Shown here: positions 33,170 to 46,389 of the stretch, in pieces
How positions within the stretch are numbered: position 1 is the stretch's first letter
Layout: each line of letters opens with the position of its first letter
DNA from: Onchidella celtica
Lineage: Eukaryota > Mollusca > Gastropoda > Systellommatophora > Onchidiidae
Length of the DNA: 64,000 bases
Assembly: GCA_963931925.1 (NCBI GenBank)
Contig: OZ007570.1
Span: 37,628,620-37,692,619 of the forward strand
Reading direction: 5' to 3'
The notes under the pieces: model-generated
The model's input: only the letters and a program-made list of their open reading frames with translations
What the model was told of the DNA's origin: nothing
Databases searched by the model: none
Position numbers and translations under genes: made by a program

Positions 33170-36100
33170 CTGGGAAAGCATTACAGATAATATATTAGAG
33201 ACATTCTGCATCAGAATTAATATAGCATATAAATATATGTAATTGAAAGGGTTAATTCTTCACTGTGCTTAAGTCCATCAAGATCCAAAAACAAACAGTG
33301 TAGCTGTGTGTAAAGATCAGTGATTATGTTGTCTTCAGATTTCTATGCAAAGTATATTAATGCAGGACTTGTTTTAGAGTGAAAAAGCTGAAGTTTACAG
33401 AGCCTTCAGTAACATGAGTGAATGCTCAATGTCATATTTTTAACTTTATGTGACTTATGCACAACATAGAACCAAAGATGCTAGCAATGATCTAGTATCT
33501 TTGATAAAACTAAGCTCTCCAGTTCAGCAAGTGTACATTGATATGCTGCACAGATATCCCATGACTGGAACAAATGCTCGTCAATATCAAAGTTTCTTAG
33601 ATGCTGCAATGTTGAACCAGGAGTCCTGACCTTGCACGACACCAACAAATGACAAGTAAGTTTGCATTTGGCAGCATCACTTCAGGTATTTACTTCATGT
33701 GTCAGCTTTTCATAGTGGTGGGGAAATGGGGCCATATGGTGACAAAAGCATCACTAGAAGCAGAGAAAGGCATCATCAGGTGCACAACAGGCAATATGCA
33801 ATGTGCAGAAAGACAGCTCAGGCCAGGAACCAAATGCATACGAAGAACTCCCTGTATATTTTCATCAAGTAAGTTTGCTCCTAAAACAAGTTTGGCCTGA
33901 CACTCACAACAATTTCCATTCCACAAGAAGGTGGAACAACATGTTCTCAAAGTTTTCAAGGTCCATCTCCTCAGTTCAGTGCAAGTTGAGGATTAACTCA
34001 AAACCATCAACTTTCCACAACCAAAAAACAAGGCCCCTGACATCAGTAGATCCATCTGTAGCCTTATCATTACCAAAGGGTTTTCTTGTATTTTTATTAC
34101 GTAGATTGGGAAATTGTTGGAATACTACTTTTCACCACACAAATGGACTTGAGTATTTGGAACCCCAAAGGTGTATCAAGGACGTTTATTCCGTTCTGGT
34201 GGGCAGCTACGTTAAAATATCTCCCTGTTCACAACGAAGGAGATAATCACTTCTTGCATTGAACAGACGATTTGCTCTATCATGTTCGCAGGCGTCACGG
34301 ATGCCGACAGTGATGTAACATGAAAGTGTCTATGGCTGCCTCCAATTTATCTATAGTACTGACTGCACCTTCACGCTGCAAAATACATCTTTCTGAAGTG
34401 CGTCCACAATCACATGCACTAATGTCAGAGCGATAGCAAATCGCAGTTGTGGCAAGGATACTGGGAGATGAGGAATAAGAAAGATCTAGACCTGAGACAA
34501 AATGATCAAAGATAACACATTAACTCCTCCTATTTAATGAATTCAGAAAACAGTGTAAGACAAGATACTCTACTGGAGAATGCTGATAGAGACATAGAAA
34601 AGATTAGACAGAAAGACAGACATGCATAGGGTTGGACAAGTGGATATTTCATACCCACAAACAGATCATCAGACCCATTACATCCATACATAAATACATA
34701 CTGGTAGATCTACAAAACAAAAGAGTAAGAGACAAAAAGAGACGGGTAGACAGACGGACGGACAAGTGGAGGGGATGACGAATACAGGCTGGTAGATGGA
34801 TGCATGTACCCCGGCACAGGGTTACCTGTATCTGTATGTGCCACACATGTATCTACCTAAAAGTGTTCAACACGACTTAAACCCATCAGCTTGGCCGATA
34901 ATACGATAATACGTTATGTTCATATTATTACCCCTACAGCTGTGGAAGCAGAGGTCCCGCCCTCCTACTTTCCCTGATGTGTATTTGTTTGTTTGAACGT
35001 TTGCCTACAGATTATTTATCCATGTCGTCAAGATTTATTTGTCCAGGAAGTACGCTTCTTGGAAAGCACTGGTAAGCACACTAGATCCCAGCAACCTGCC
35101 CTCCCGCGCAGCTGTACCACCGTCACACTTGTGAGCACGTACTGCACCACACCTGTACCTTAGGTGCGAACACCTGAGAACTGCGCCCCTTCCTCTTTGC
35201 GGGCGGGTTTTGAATCCTCGATCCAACGACGCCTACATCTACTAGCACCCACTTTGTTCATTCTACCTCAATTTTCTGAAAACACTGGAGGTCTTTTACT
35301 ATGTAGAAGAAGTATAACAAATGCACACTTTGACACTTGTATAAAGTGAGTGGTGGCACTTATCAAGCTGTTTCACAGTTCCGATTTATTCCAACTCATC
35401 ATAGTACTAAAGCCGCAAACGTTTAACGCCGCATTACTCAGTTGTGCACAAAAAAAAATAAAAAAATTGTAACAATCAAGAACTAAGGCCGCTGTAGATC
35501 TCCCCGGGCAATCTTTGTTCGTTTGGCCCTCGACCTTTCCTGGGTATGCCTTTTCTTTTTCATTTACATTTTTTAAAAAAAAAGGGGGGTGAAGGGGGCA
35601 CAATTGTGTGTTATGATCAAAATCAGTGCTAATTACAATGGTGCAATTTACCGCTGCCATGGAAAACACAATGGTTGGGATACGTCCTTCCTTTATGAAA
35701 ACAACACAACGATAATTGGCACTCTGTGAAACGCGACCGCTATATAGCACAAATGTAATTGTCTTCTTAAAATTTCCTGCATGTTATTCTCGGGTAACTC
35801 CACAGGTTTTCGTCAAATTCTCAGCGTCCATTGTTCATACAGGTTAAAAACCCTTGATTCAGATAAACCAAAGACATACGTCATCGGAGCCCAGGCGGTT
35901 CCAGCTGCCTATTCAAACTGGAGGTTTCGTGATACTTAAATTATAAATATAACAGAGACAGTTATGGGAGTGTCCGATTTTTGTATGTGTCTTCATGCAC
36001 TGAAAGAGCAATTTCAATATGCACTGAAAGAGCAATTTCAATATTTTCAAGCCTTTCTGAATACAGGCGATCGTGGGTTTCGTGTACTTTCACCAAAGAA

Positions 36101-37889
36101 TTTCAGCGAACAAATGCAAGCGAACGATACCACAATACATGTACTTTGTGATGGTAGGTATCATGCACTTCGATTAATGGAATCTATTAACCCTCTGCAT
36201 TCCAGGGTTCTACATTAGAAAAATGAACCTGGTGTCCAATGTGCTCTCTTTTGGAACATTTTCTATTACATCAACAAGTAACTGTTCATGATACATATTT
36301 ATATGTTTGTACTCTTTTTCACCATTTCCTGCAGGTTTTCCAATTCAAGTTTCATAAATTTTTTGCACACACACACACACAAAAGTAAAATATTCTATGT
36401 CTGGGCATCTCCAGAGGGTTGGAGAACCCAACGCTGTATTTACAAGGACATTCAGTTAAAGTATCGCACCCAGACCTGTTTGAAAGGATCAGCTTTAGAA
36501 TCTCGCTGACATCCACTTCCATCAAATAGACCCACTCCACGTGACATGTTATACAAAGCGCTGCCTGCTGTGGTGACACCTGAACTCGCCGACACGTGCA
36601 CAAATAAACACATTACGCAAAAATATTTCCTGTATCTCCCTCTACTTCCCGTACAGTGCACATGTAATAATGTAATTAGGCTATTGCAAGTTCGGGGCAC
36701 CGAAATGTATTCTGTGTTGGACTTCCTCATCTGAAGAACACGTGAACACCCATTCACCTCAGCACAAACCTATGAAGTTGCGAAAACATTACTATACACT
36801 ACTATCCGAGACACAAAATACCGAGACAGACTATTCCTTTTTTCACTATAATATGTCTACAACTTGCGCGCGTATAAACACGGTGGATACTACTCACAGA
36901 GCTCTGTGGTACTAATCTTTTTCGTTCAATTATGAAAGGGTGTGGTGCGAATTGTTGTATTTTGACATGAATGATACGCGCGCAAGTCGACGGACGGAAT
37001 TTGGCGAACTGAACTGTCTCGGTATCCTGTGTCTCGACTACTATACAGGACCTCCTTAAATATATATTGTCAAGCCTCCTCCGCGTGAGCCTAAAAATAG
37101 TTTTTAACAAAATGGGATAGAAAGATACCAAAAGAAAGGAAGTGCCCAAGGACGAAACTGAGTTTTTTTCTTGACTCCCAACTCTCTTTCCCATCTCTTC
37201 AAAGAGAAACATGCATTATCAAGATTATGTGTTTGACCGGATGATAAATTAGTAAAAGCACTCGCTTTCTGGTGGCACATGCTGAAATGTTTTAATCAAG
37301 CCATGCAATATCCCCGGCCCGTGGTGGTAAATTACGTACATGTGTCAGCCAAAGATCTTTAATTCTGTTCTCCTGCCTGGCGCACCAAGACAAGGCGGGA
37401 AGGGGCCCAGAAAAAGAAAAAAAAAAGTGACTGAGTTCAGCTGGTGAAGCTGAATATGGTTTTCTTTGCCTAAATGAAGTTTTCCTTCATCTAAAGCGAA
37501 TGGAAAATGGAGAAAAAAGATGTTCATAAATTTATACCACATGAGAAAATGTAACAGAGCAGTCAAAGGATAACGGTGGGAGATTTCAATGCATACCTTA
37601 GCTTTCGTATTATTGCTAGCTAACCAGTGCAATATGCCAAAAACAATAACCAACTGTTTTAACAAAGTAAAGCCCCCTGCTGATATGGAATCAGTCTGTC
37701 AAGACACACCGCTCAACTACTGAATGCCGGACCTATCTTGATAACTTTCTGCATATTTCCGACATCAACAGACACGGTTAGTTCCACCCTCTTCACACAA
37801 ATGCCCACATTTCCTGACAGATGACCGAGTGGAATCTATTGCTTTCTCGTCAAGATCCCAATTAATTTCTGACCCTATTTGCATACTCT
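33170..37889. other. Left part of the 15.8-kb GOPC intron, nothing recognised
   Basis: Short ORFs (for example 33649-33900, 33803-34246 and 35373-35750) carry no recognisable domain and look random. A (CA)n stretch is at about 36366-36380. No TIR pair or coding relic was identified by eye. Confidence 0.35.
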
Positions 37890-38723
37890 CAGGGTTGGCA
37901 TGATTTAAATCAAGGTGATTTAAATCAAATGATTTTTTTGATTTAAATCACTTTGATTTTTTTTGATTTTTTTTACTTTATAAGGATTTTTTTTTTTCAA
38001 ACTGCTTGTTTTTGATGTTTTTATTGTTCAAAAGCACTAGACTTAAAGGCACTGATAAGTGGGAGTGCTTCTCTATTATTATTATTATTATGCATCATTC
38101 AATAATTTCTGATTTTGGCTGATGCGAGTGATTCATACAACAGTTGAAGACTTGAATGTGTCGCCGGACACAATTCAAATATAACACCTTGAACAAAAAT
38201 ATAAGTCTGAATTTGAATTTTGTGTACCTGTGTAAGACATTAAGACAGTCAAGTAAGTGAAAAAGGCCTATATTTTATTTGAAATAAACATCTTTATTTT
38301 TATAAAACAGTTAGTGAAATCCAGGCATACAGATCAGATCCAGAAAATTCTGATAATATATAAGAAAGGAAAACTTTCTACTCATTTATTTCCCCTATTA
38401 AATTCAACATCCACATCAAAAGTATGTGTAAAAAAGGTGAAGAGACAGAAGAGACTTAACTTTTATCAATTACATGTACATGACTGTAATGATTATTAGG
38501 AGTCATTTAGCTATATCCTTTTAGTACCCTTATGCTTATGTTATGAAATTATAGAAAATATTTTGTCGACAAAATATTGAATGTATTATGTATTTTTAAA
38601 AAAAATCAAAAAAATCTGATTTAAATAAAAAAAATCTGATTTAAATCGAAAAAATCTGATTTAAATAAAAAAAATCGATTTTTTTGATTTTTTTGAAAAA
38701 AATCTGATTTTTTTCCAACCCTG
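37890..38723. mobile_element. hAT-type non-autonomous element, 834 bp, perfect 8-bp TSD
   Basis: Ends CAGGGTTGG and the inverted CCAACCCTG. The 8-bp sequence CATACTCT flanks both sides exactly (37882-37889 and 38724-38731). Both subterminal regions are packed with GATTTAAATC-type palindromes and (A/T)6-8 runs, giving strong self-complementarity. No transposase; an 80-codon ORF at 38257-38499 has no recognisable domain. It is inserted in the large GOPC intron. Confidence 0.95.
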
Positions 38724-38731
38724 CATACTCT

Positions 38732-41262
38732 TCCCCTAGGTGCAATAAAATCCTATGAATGTCTTTTCGCACCCATCCCACCCCCAATTCGCCTACTGCT
38801 CTGAGATCCTTTGGGCGTACGATCTACTACGATATCAAATTCAAAAGCTCACTGGATTCCAGGAGTGTACAAATTCTCTTTCAGGAAACATGACAGTCAG
38901 TCCTCTGTATCCCTACAAGTAACTGTAGTGCCCTGTCTTAACACAGTACAAAATTACAAGAATTCTTAATGTTCGTACGATACTTAAAAACACGATGGGT
39001 GCATTTCATCGTAAGATCTTATACACAATGTCCAGGGAATAATTTAAGTAATGCAATTTCAAACAGCTCACCGCACAAAAGACGATTTTTCATGGTTTCT
39101 GTTTTGATTTCAGGCGAATGAACTAATGCCACAAAGCCTCTTTGCTGTTATTATTACACATCTTGCAAGGGAAATAACACTACTAGTTAGACAGGAAACT
39201 CTTCATTTCAAAATGAAGAAAATAGGAACCTTTCAAAGTGAAATGATCACAGGAACAAAGAAGACGTATGCGAAAGATGAAAGAATTGAGAATGGGTCTA
39301 AAATGCTTGGTGAGCTGTGGGGATCGCGCGTCACAAGCGAATCTGGACACCATTCATCTAGATCTATAGGGCATTTTTCAGGAGACCAATGAAATAGTGC
39401 TGAGCTTCACAGAAACAGCCCGCGCCTAAAAGTGGAAACTGGGAGAGATGGATGTACAGCTTAGCTGAATGCAACGTAAACTGACATACTGAAATTGATG
39501 CAAGTTAGAAGCAAAACTGCACAGAACTGGAAGGTAAGCAGTGGAATCATCACGACCAAAACTATGTCCTGTAACATCAGGAAGGAAAACTAATTTTCCA
39601 CTCCGCCACCACGGCGCGTTTACCTGAACAAGTTCAGGTCTGTCCGTTATTACAAGGTTCAACAGCGAATATTGGCCGGTCCCTCGGGGAAACTAGCACT
39701 GTTTGTTTTGTTTTTAAACCTAAATAAACACACTTGGCAACAAATCGGACTTGTAAAACGCGTGCGAAGCTTGTGAAGCGTTGAGCGATAAACTTATTAG
39801 CGACGTTAACAAGGAGCGGCGCGCTTCCGTCCGTTCTCATTCATGTTTAGTACATGGAAGTTTTCCACGTAAAACACAGCGTAATTCTCTAAGGGAGGGA
39901 AGTAATTCAATCTCCAAAACCAAATTTTCTGAGTTAAACTTCTCAACCAGACCCTTCTAAAACATCAGGTGTACTGTGACACGAAACGTCCGTCCACCTG
40001 AAAGAGTCGATCTGTATTTCGGCGTATCTGAGCAGCTGAAAAGGAAATGTGCTCGTGTGATGTTAAATGGTATGAACATTCTTGTCGCCAACATTAACTG
40101 TCCATAATTTATGTTTGTCTCACCTTTCTTTCCCGCACAGAACTCAATCTCTTCTACCGCGTGCATGGACAAAATGAACTTCCTATCCAGTTCTCCCCCG
40201 AAGACAGCGCCACACTGAGCGTTTGTGTATTCAAAACAACTAAATACAACCAGCAAATTTTGCTGCAAGAAATTCTTTTACCCAACCCGATTAGTGAGCA
40301 GCGAGACAACACTTACACTTTTATTTCACCCGTAATGTTTCCAGGAGCCCATGGCTGACTAGAGAAAGTGGCTCGGGTGCAGCGAGAAACGCGATTTTTC
40401 AATCCCATCACATTCACCGATTTTTTCCAAGAAGCGATAAATTAATCATAATTGTTAAAACTTAGAGAAAGACACCAGAATGACGGAGAGAAAAAATGAA
40501 GGGAGAGGGTATAATGAGTGTGAGGATTGAGCAATGACACGGTGGAGTCAAGACACCCAAACTGATTCGGTTACAACATACGCGTGGACTTATCCAAGAC
40601 CCACTATACCAAGACGGTGCAATTCAAGCACTTCCGTCCGCCGAGCCAGGGTTTCTAAAAATAGTCCGGCGCGTACAATCGTAAACACAGGCACGCGGTT
40701 CGTCGTACGTGTTAATCGAGGGGACCAGTGCTCCTTTGTAAAGAATCAAAATTAACACTTTGCAAGGCTGTTTGCCGACTTGAAGTTTATGTCTATTATA
40801 GTAAATTGGACTTCAGACAATATACATCTTTGCACTCCTCATACAGTCCCAATATTTTTGTGTTTGGACTAATGCATGTGTGCTATGGAGATCATCAGCT
40901 GTGTGTGTGTGTTTGTGTTTGTGAAGAGGGAGGGGCGTAAAACTCTAATTGCTAATTCAACTTTCGGTATAACGGCATCGTCTTTTTGTTTGTTTGAGGA
41001 AGCCGTAAAACGTCATCGATCAAATACTGATCAACTTTCTCAAAGCTAAGGAATCCCATACGTACAATCAATAATTATGTGAATGAACTTTTCCACTTGA
41101 TCATCCCGAATTTCTTTTAAAGGAAGTGTTTTGTTGTTGTTGTTTCTTTCTTTCTTTCTTTCCTTTATCCTTATTAATCTTCAAGCAATAGAAATTCAAT
41201 CAGAAATAGTGCCCCAAAACAGAAAATTTCAGGGAAGAAGGTTGGAAAACTGAAGAAACTGC
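38732..41262. other. Intronic stretch, nothing recognised
   Basis: No supported gene or element; the short ORFs look random. A (TTGT)/(TTTC) run is at about 41131-41162 and a (GT)n run at about 40900-40920. Confidence 0.35.
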
Positions 41263-41339
41263 AACATGAGTAACACTTTTTCAACGTTCATTATCATCAG
41301 AATACTGCGGCTGGATTTTGTTGAGTTTTTTGTTGATCC

Positions 41340-41690
41340 TTTTAAATCGCCCATGTGGTCATTATTCCTACTTCATTACCCTTTTTCTGCTACCCTGGTT
41401 ATCTCTACACTTTTTCATAGAATTAGATGTGAATTTCCCCTCTGGTCTGATGTATGTGAGAACTTCATTCAAAGTTTGTGCTTCATACCCATTTATTTGC
41501 TTTAATCATTTAAATAATGGCCCATCTGGTCTCTTTTCCTATTTCATTCCTCTTGTTCTGCTATCCTGGTTATCCCTACACTTTTTCATAAGATTAGAAG
41601 ATGTACCTGTACAGTTCCCCTTTGGTTTTATATCCAGAACTTCATTCAAAGTTTTGCAGTTTATACTCATTTATTTGCTTTAATCATTAA
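41340..41690. repeat. Diverged tandem duplication, 2 copies of about 175 bp
   Basis: Copy 1 (about 41345-41508) and copy 2 (about 41519-41688) share CTGCTAYCCTGGTTATC, CTACACTTTTTCATA, GAACTTCATTCAAAGTTT and ACCCATTTATTTGCTTTAATCA-like words in the same order, with indels between them. The open frames through it are by-products of a T-rich sequence. Confidence 0.75.
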
Positions 41691-44600
41691 ATTAATTCTT
41701 TGAATAGATGCTCTATTGTACAGTTCTTGGTAGTCTTGGTGGTCTATTAATCTCATCTCATCCAATGGGACATAAAGAAAATATCACTGTTTACTTCATG
41801 CCACCATTAAATCTTTGCTAACCGAGCCATGACTGGGCACATCATACGCGCTGGGTCAGTCTAGCAAACAACGCACGCGGCGGAACTCTTCGCCTTTGTA
41901 TTTAACGATCGATTGCACCGTCTTGGTATAGTTGGTCTTGGGACTTACGCCAGAATACTGATCAGTGATCAAGGTCTGATTTGGTGGATTTATATTGAAT
42001 GACATCTAGATCTAGTTCCACCGCTCTTTCTTCAACCGAAGTTTCTCCTTGCATTCCCAGAACACCCCGCCCCCCCCCCTTTTTTTTTTTTTTTCAATGG
42101 AACTTTCCACAAATAAATGGAACTACCAAATTCTGACTCTTCCACTTGCACCTGGCTTGCCTTGTTCCATCTACGATCGTGATCTTTCCTGACCTTACAG
42201 TGAAAAGCGTTCGTAACTGTCAGCGCTAGAGCTGTGACATGACCAAAACCATTGGCAGGGTCATCGTTCATTACCGCAGACAAAATAATAGCAATGCGCG
42301 GAACACACTGACAGTATCACATCATGACCCGTGCGCGACCCGTCCGTCGCCTGATAGTCCTGGCCCCCATTCTTCCTCCGCCGCTAAGTAATCATATTGC
42401 AAAAAAAAAACACGCGAAAAGTCGCTCTACACAGAGCGGCCCCTGGAGGCTTTGAGATCAGTGGAGACTTATTTCGTTTTGTTAGTGATCTATGCGTTTA
42501 ACAGATAGTTCAAGTTAGCAACCAATCTCCCATCGGAAATCACATCATGTGCCTTACTTCATTCATGGCATGTGTGTCTTCAATTTTGCCCATGTGCTGC
42601 ACACACATGGTATGACATCTCTCCAGTACTAGCTTTAAAAGACTGCTGTCTCTCTCTACAGAATGACTTGTTAAAAGGAACCGCCAGCCTCCTACAGACA
42701 GTAGAGTTAGGGACTTTCAAGATTTATCGATACCTATAATTGTTCAAGTGCTAACATGCTGACTGCTAATGAAAAATGCCATATATATTGCACAGGCTTT
42801 GAATTTTCTCCTTGTATTCGTACTTTTACCTAACATTTTGAACTTTGATTCTCCACCGCTTCTTCAGAAGAGCCCAATGCCACAGTGCATTGAGTCAAAT
42901 CTGTTTTGCCTCGATTTTCTGAACCATAGAGTAAAACTAGGCGTCGTGCACTAGCGACGCGGAAACAAATCTGTCTCGTTACTTGATTCAAAGGAAGTTC
43001 AAGTCTGAGTCAAGCCCGATGCAAAAACATAATTATCTGACTCGGTGCGCTGCTAAATACACAAACTGAAACAATGGATTTTTCTCACATCAAGTACGTA
43101 AAGTTTTCATACACGAGAGAGGACAGTTGGTCCCCCCTTCCCTACTTTTGTGTTAAAACACATAATTATACACACACATAAAAAAAAAATAAAATCGGAC
43201 GCGGGATGAAGCACTGAACTGTCGAGTCTGAGTTTGAGTTTGGATTTAAGGCGCGTCGGTACGATAACGGTCACTTTGCGCCCTTCACGGTCTATTTGGG
43301 CGCATGTTCTTTATTTATGTTTCGTATTCAGAGCGTTTAAGTTTTTAACACAGAATTAAATACATTCATATAATTTTATCACATTGGTAAAAGTCTCAAA
43401 AGTGCTGTAGGATCTGCAAAAGGTTTTGTAAATGAGTATACAAGTTTTTAAGTTGTAGATCTTAGCCTATTTCAGAAAAGACAGGTTGCATTGCTGGTCC
43501 AAGTCAGAAAACATTTCTTTCACGGATCCGCAGGCATGGTGCCTTCTTCGGATATGCATGTAGTCTACACATTCAGTCAAAATATATTTTTTATTGATAG
43601 TAGGCAAATACATGCCGCACATTCGGGGGCGGGGGGGGGGGGGGACTTCCCCGTAAGTAAAAAACGGTGCGTGAGGTGGGTATGCCCCACACGGATTCTA
43701 CTAAGGACAATTTCATCTCTCCAATTTTGTTGAAAGGCATGAGCCCACTGTCTAAGTTGCTTAGATAAAGTGTAGTTTATTTGATGTTTGTTCATCTCAT
43801 CTTTTCTGCCATGTCGATTTAATGAAGTTATTAATAGGGGGTTTAAAGTCAGTGTGTGGTATTTCGAGATCTTGTTCCACTTTTGTCTGTACCATGGCAT
43901 GCTGGGCCTATTTCCCCAGGCCGGTGGCGCAATGAGTCAGGTCTATTTTGTTTTCCTTTTAGTGTGAGATGTGGACAGTGGAAGTATAAGGGACCTACCA
44001 TACCGGCGAGATCACAACCAGTCTTTCCCACTATTCCGGGCACGTCAAAACTGTCTTCAGTCAGCTGGCGTAAAGAGAGATCTCGACCACTGAGACAAAG
44101 CAGACGCAAAAGAGACTTGACTCAGTGAGCGACCCGTCTCAGATTATACCTCAACACAAAACAAAACCTATAAAATTCCTTAAAGTTGAATGATGAATAT
44201 AATCTATAACCAACACTTTCTTTGTCAGGTTTAAAGCACCATTCATCTCCACCACAGACAAGATGGTTACCAAACCGATATGCATTGAAAATGCGTTTTT
44301 CTTTTTTTTCGTTTTTTAACATTCATCTGAATAATCTGTGCAAAATAAATTAGAAAAGCACGAGTAGAGAGAACCTTAGCTTTGTTGTCAGTTGATATGC
44401 CTTACTGATACAGGGATAATGCTAAATAACTCGATACTTGGTTTATCATTCGAATCAAGAATACAAGAAGGCTATACACATTTATATTTTACATATGGCC
44501 AGGTTTCCACCATCTGTAGTCAGAGGTACAAAACACTTCATCCATATGTTTTCTCTAACCCCCATCAACCCATCCAATCCCGGTCTCTAGCCATAAAACA

Positions 44601-45341
44601 TAACGGATGCATAAGTCTTTGAAAATTCAACTTGGGCAGCAGTGCTCGCGCAAAATGAAAACAACCCAGTGGCTTTATAACCATGACTCTGAGTATCATC
44701 CCTGGTTTGATGTGCTGGCTTGACTATTTCCAACCACAAACAAGAGAGAAAGGGTCTATAGATTAAGTAGGACAGATGCTGTACAAAACCATGCCCCGAG
44801 ACTGCGCCTGGCTGCCACACACAGCCAGGAAAGATGGAATCAACACAATAACTTGTCAGGCAGTTATTATTGTTATTATTACGTGTTTCCGTTTCATGTC
44901 AGCTGCAAAACCAGCGGACGCGTTCCATAATCATTCCATCTCAACTCCGTACCCACCCTTTCACCCCATTCTACACATACTGTGTTTCGTGGAGGGCAAG
45001 CCGCCCGTTCTAATGCCTTACTTAACCAGATGTTGCTCTAACATAATATATTATGTTTTATACATTTCATAATGACCCAGGTAGAACAAGGGCACCGCGT
45101 TCGACTATTTGGAGGACAAAGCCAAACAATGACATGGAAACTTTCAGAGTCGAAAGAAAGACAAACATGCATGCAGTAAAAGACAGATAGATGTAAACAC
45201 CATGTCAGTCAGAGATAACAATAACTGGCCATGCTTAAATATCAGTACATGTATAAGAATGTAGCACAATCTCCGAGGAGACCCCAGAACCAGGGAATCC
45301 TTTTGCTGGTCTGCTTATTAAAAGGATGGAAGTATTCAGGG
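41691..45341. other. Intronic stretch with repeat fragments
   Basis: Apart from the dispersed repeat copy at 43218-43300 I found nothing firm. A G13-type run is at about 43630-43643 and a T15-type run at about 42080-42095. The 90-codon ORF at 43856-44128 and its antisense partner have no recognisable domain. Confidence 0.35.
43218..43300 (+). repeat. Dispersed repeat family B, copy 1
   Basis: Contains GAGTTTGAGTTTGGATTTAA, GCGCGTCGGTACGATAACGG and TCACTTTGCGCCCTTCACGG, the same ordered core as at 55836, 58252 and (inverted) 54405. The copies share a head with family A. Confidence 0.65.
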
Positions 45342-45869
45342 AGGGACAATTCGTCGGATGCATCGCCAACGGGACCATCCCAGAAAAGCCAACTTTTCAG
45401 GAGAGCGATTTAAAGTTTGTGATATTTTTCAGAGCAATGTTGACATAGTAATATGTTACCAAATGGGTCCAAACTTGAACATAACCATTTGACACTATTC
45501 GACTGCAACCTGAATTCTGTTTTGTCTTCATCTGACACCCGGTTTGCCGTTAATTATAGCCTAAAGACATTAAACCTGGATAGCCCCCTTGGCGAAACAA
45601 CTTATCAGTCCTATCGCGGTAGCGAAATTGGATCCATCCGGGATAGCCCTGTTGGCGGAATCTTGATCGCTGAGTTCTGGGTGTAATTTATAGGTTGTGT
45701 GCTATTAACAATGTGGTCAAAGCATGACAGAATGGTCTTTTTATCACAATACACTAAAAGTACACACAATGGTCAAGTTATTACATTTTATTGAAACACT
45801 GACGAGCATGGAATATAGATCTAGATCTGCAGCCTGCTGTTATTGCTACTACCACCACCAACCCCCTTT

Positions 45870-46064
45870 CTTCATTTCTCTTTCTCTCTCTCTCTTTCCA
45901 TCTCTCACCCTCTCTTTCTTTCTTTTCTTTTCTTTCTCTCGTGTTATATCTTTCTCTCCCTCTCAACCTTTTTCTTGCTATCCACTCTCTCTCTCTACCG
46001 TTCTCTCACTCTACCGTTCTCTCACTCTACCGTTACCGTTTTCTCTCTCTCTCTCTCTCTCTCT
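45870..46064. repeat. CT-rich microsatellite inside the 3.4-kb element
   Basis: Runs of TCTC, TTTCTTTC and three copies of CTCTACCGTT followed by a pure (CT)n tract. The overlapping Ser/Leu/Phe-rich ORFs are artefacts of this composition. Confidence 0.9.
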
Positions 46065-46389
46065 CCTATCCGGAATGTTTATTATGTAATCAACACAAGC
46101 TTCTGACCGTCTATAGTAACACGATGAACTAAAACATAAAGAATTCAGTGGGGGAGGTTTCTGTAAATGTTATGAGCATCTATAGTTCGTATAACTGGAG
46201 TCATACCACTACAAAGTGCCAACAGATCGTTGTATTTCCCTTCCGACGGGGGAGGAGGATGCTCGTGAGCATAAGGATCACAGATGTACATGTTTGGGTT
46301 GTTCTTCTTGCTAGCAATGTTAGAGAATTAAATTCTTTTTCCAAGTGCGAATTTTCTCTGAGAATTGTTTAGCGACTTTGACTTGTTTG

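Noticed and set aside
33649..34246. Overlapping ORFs in the large GOPC intron as a nested gene
   Set aside because: No recognisable domain, no compositional signal and no splice-linked partners.
43860..44130. tRNA-like SINE suggested by CTCAGTGGTCGAGATC on the minus strand
   Set aside because: A-box-like word only; no B box at the right distance and no second copy in the window.
45724..46132. Ser/Leu/Phe-rich ORFs
   Set aside because: Produced by the CT-rich tract inside the 3.4-kb transposon.
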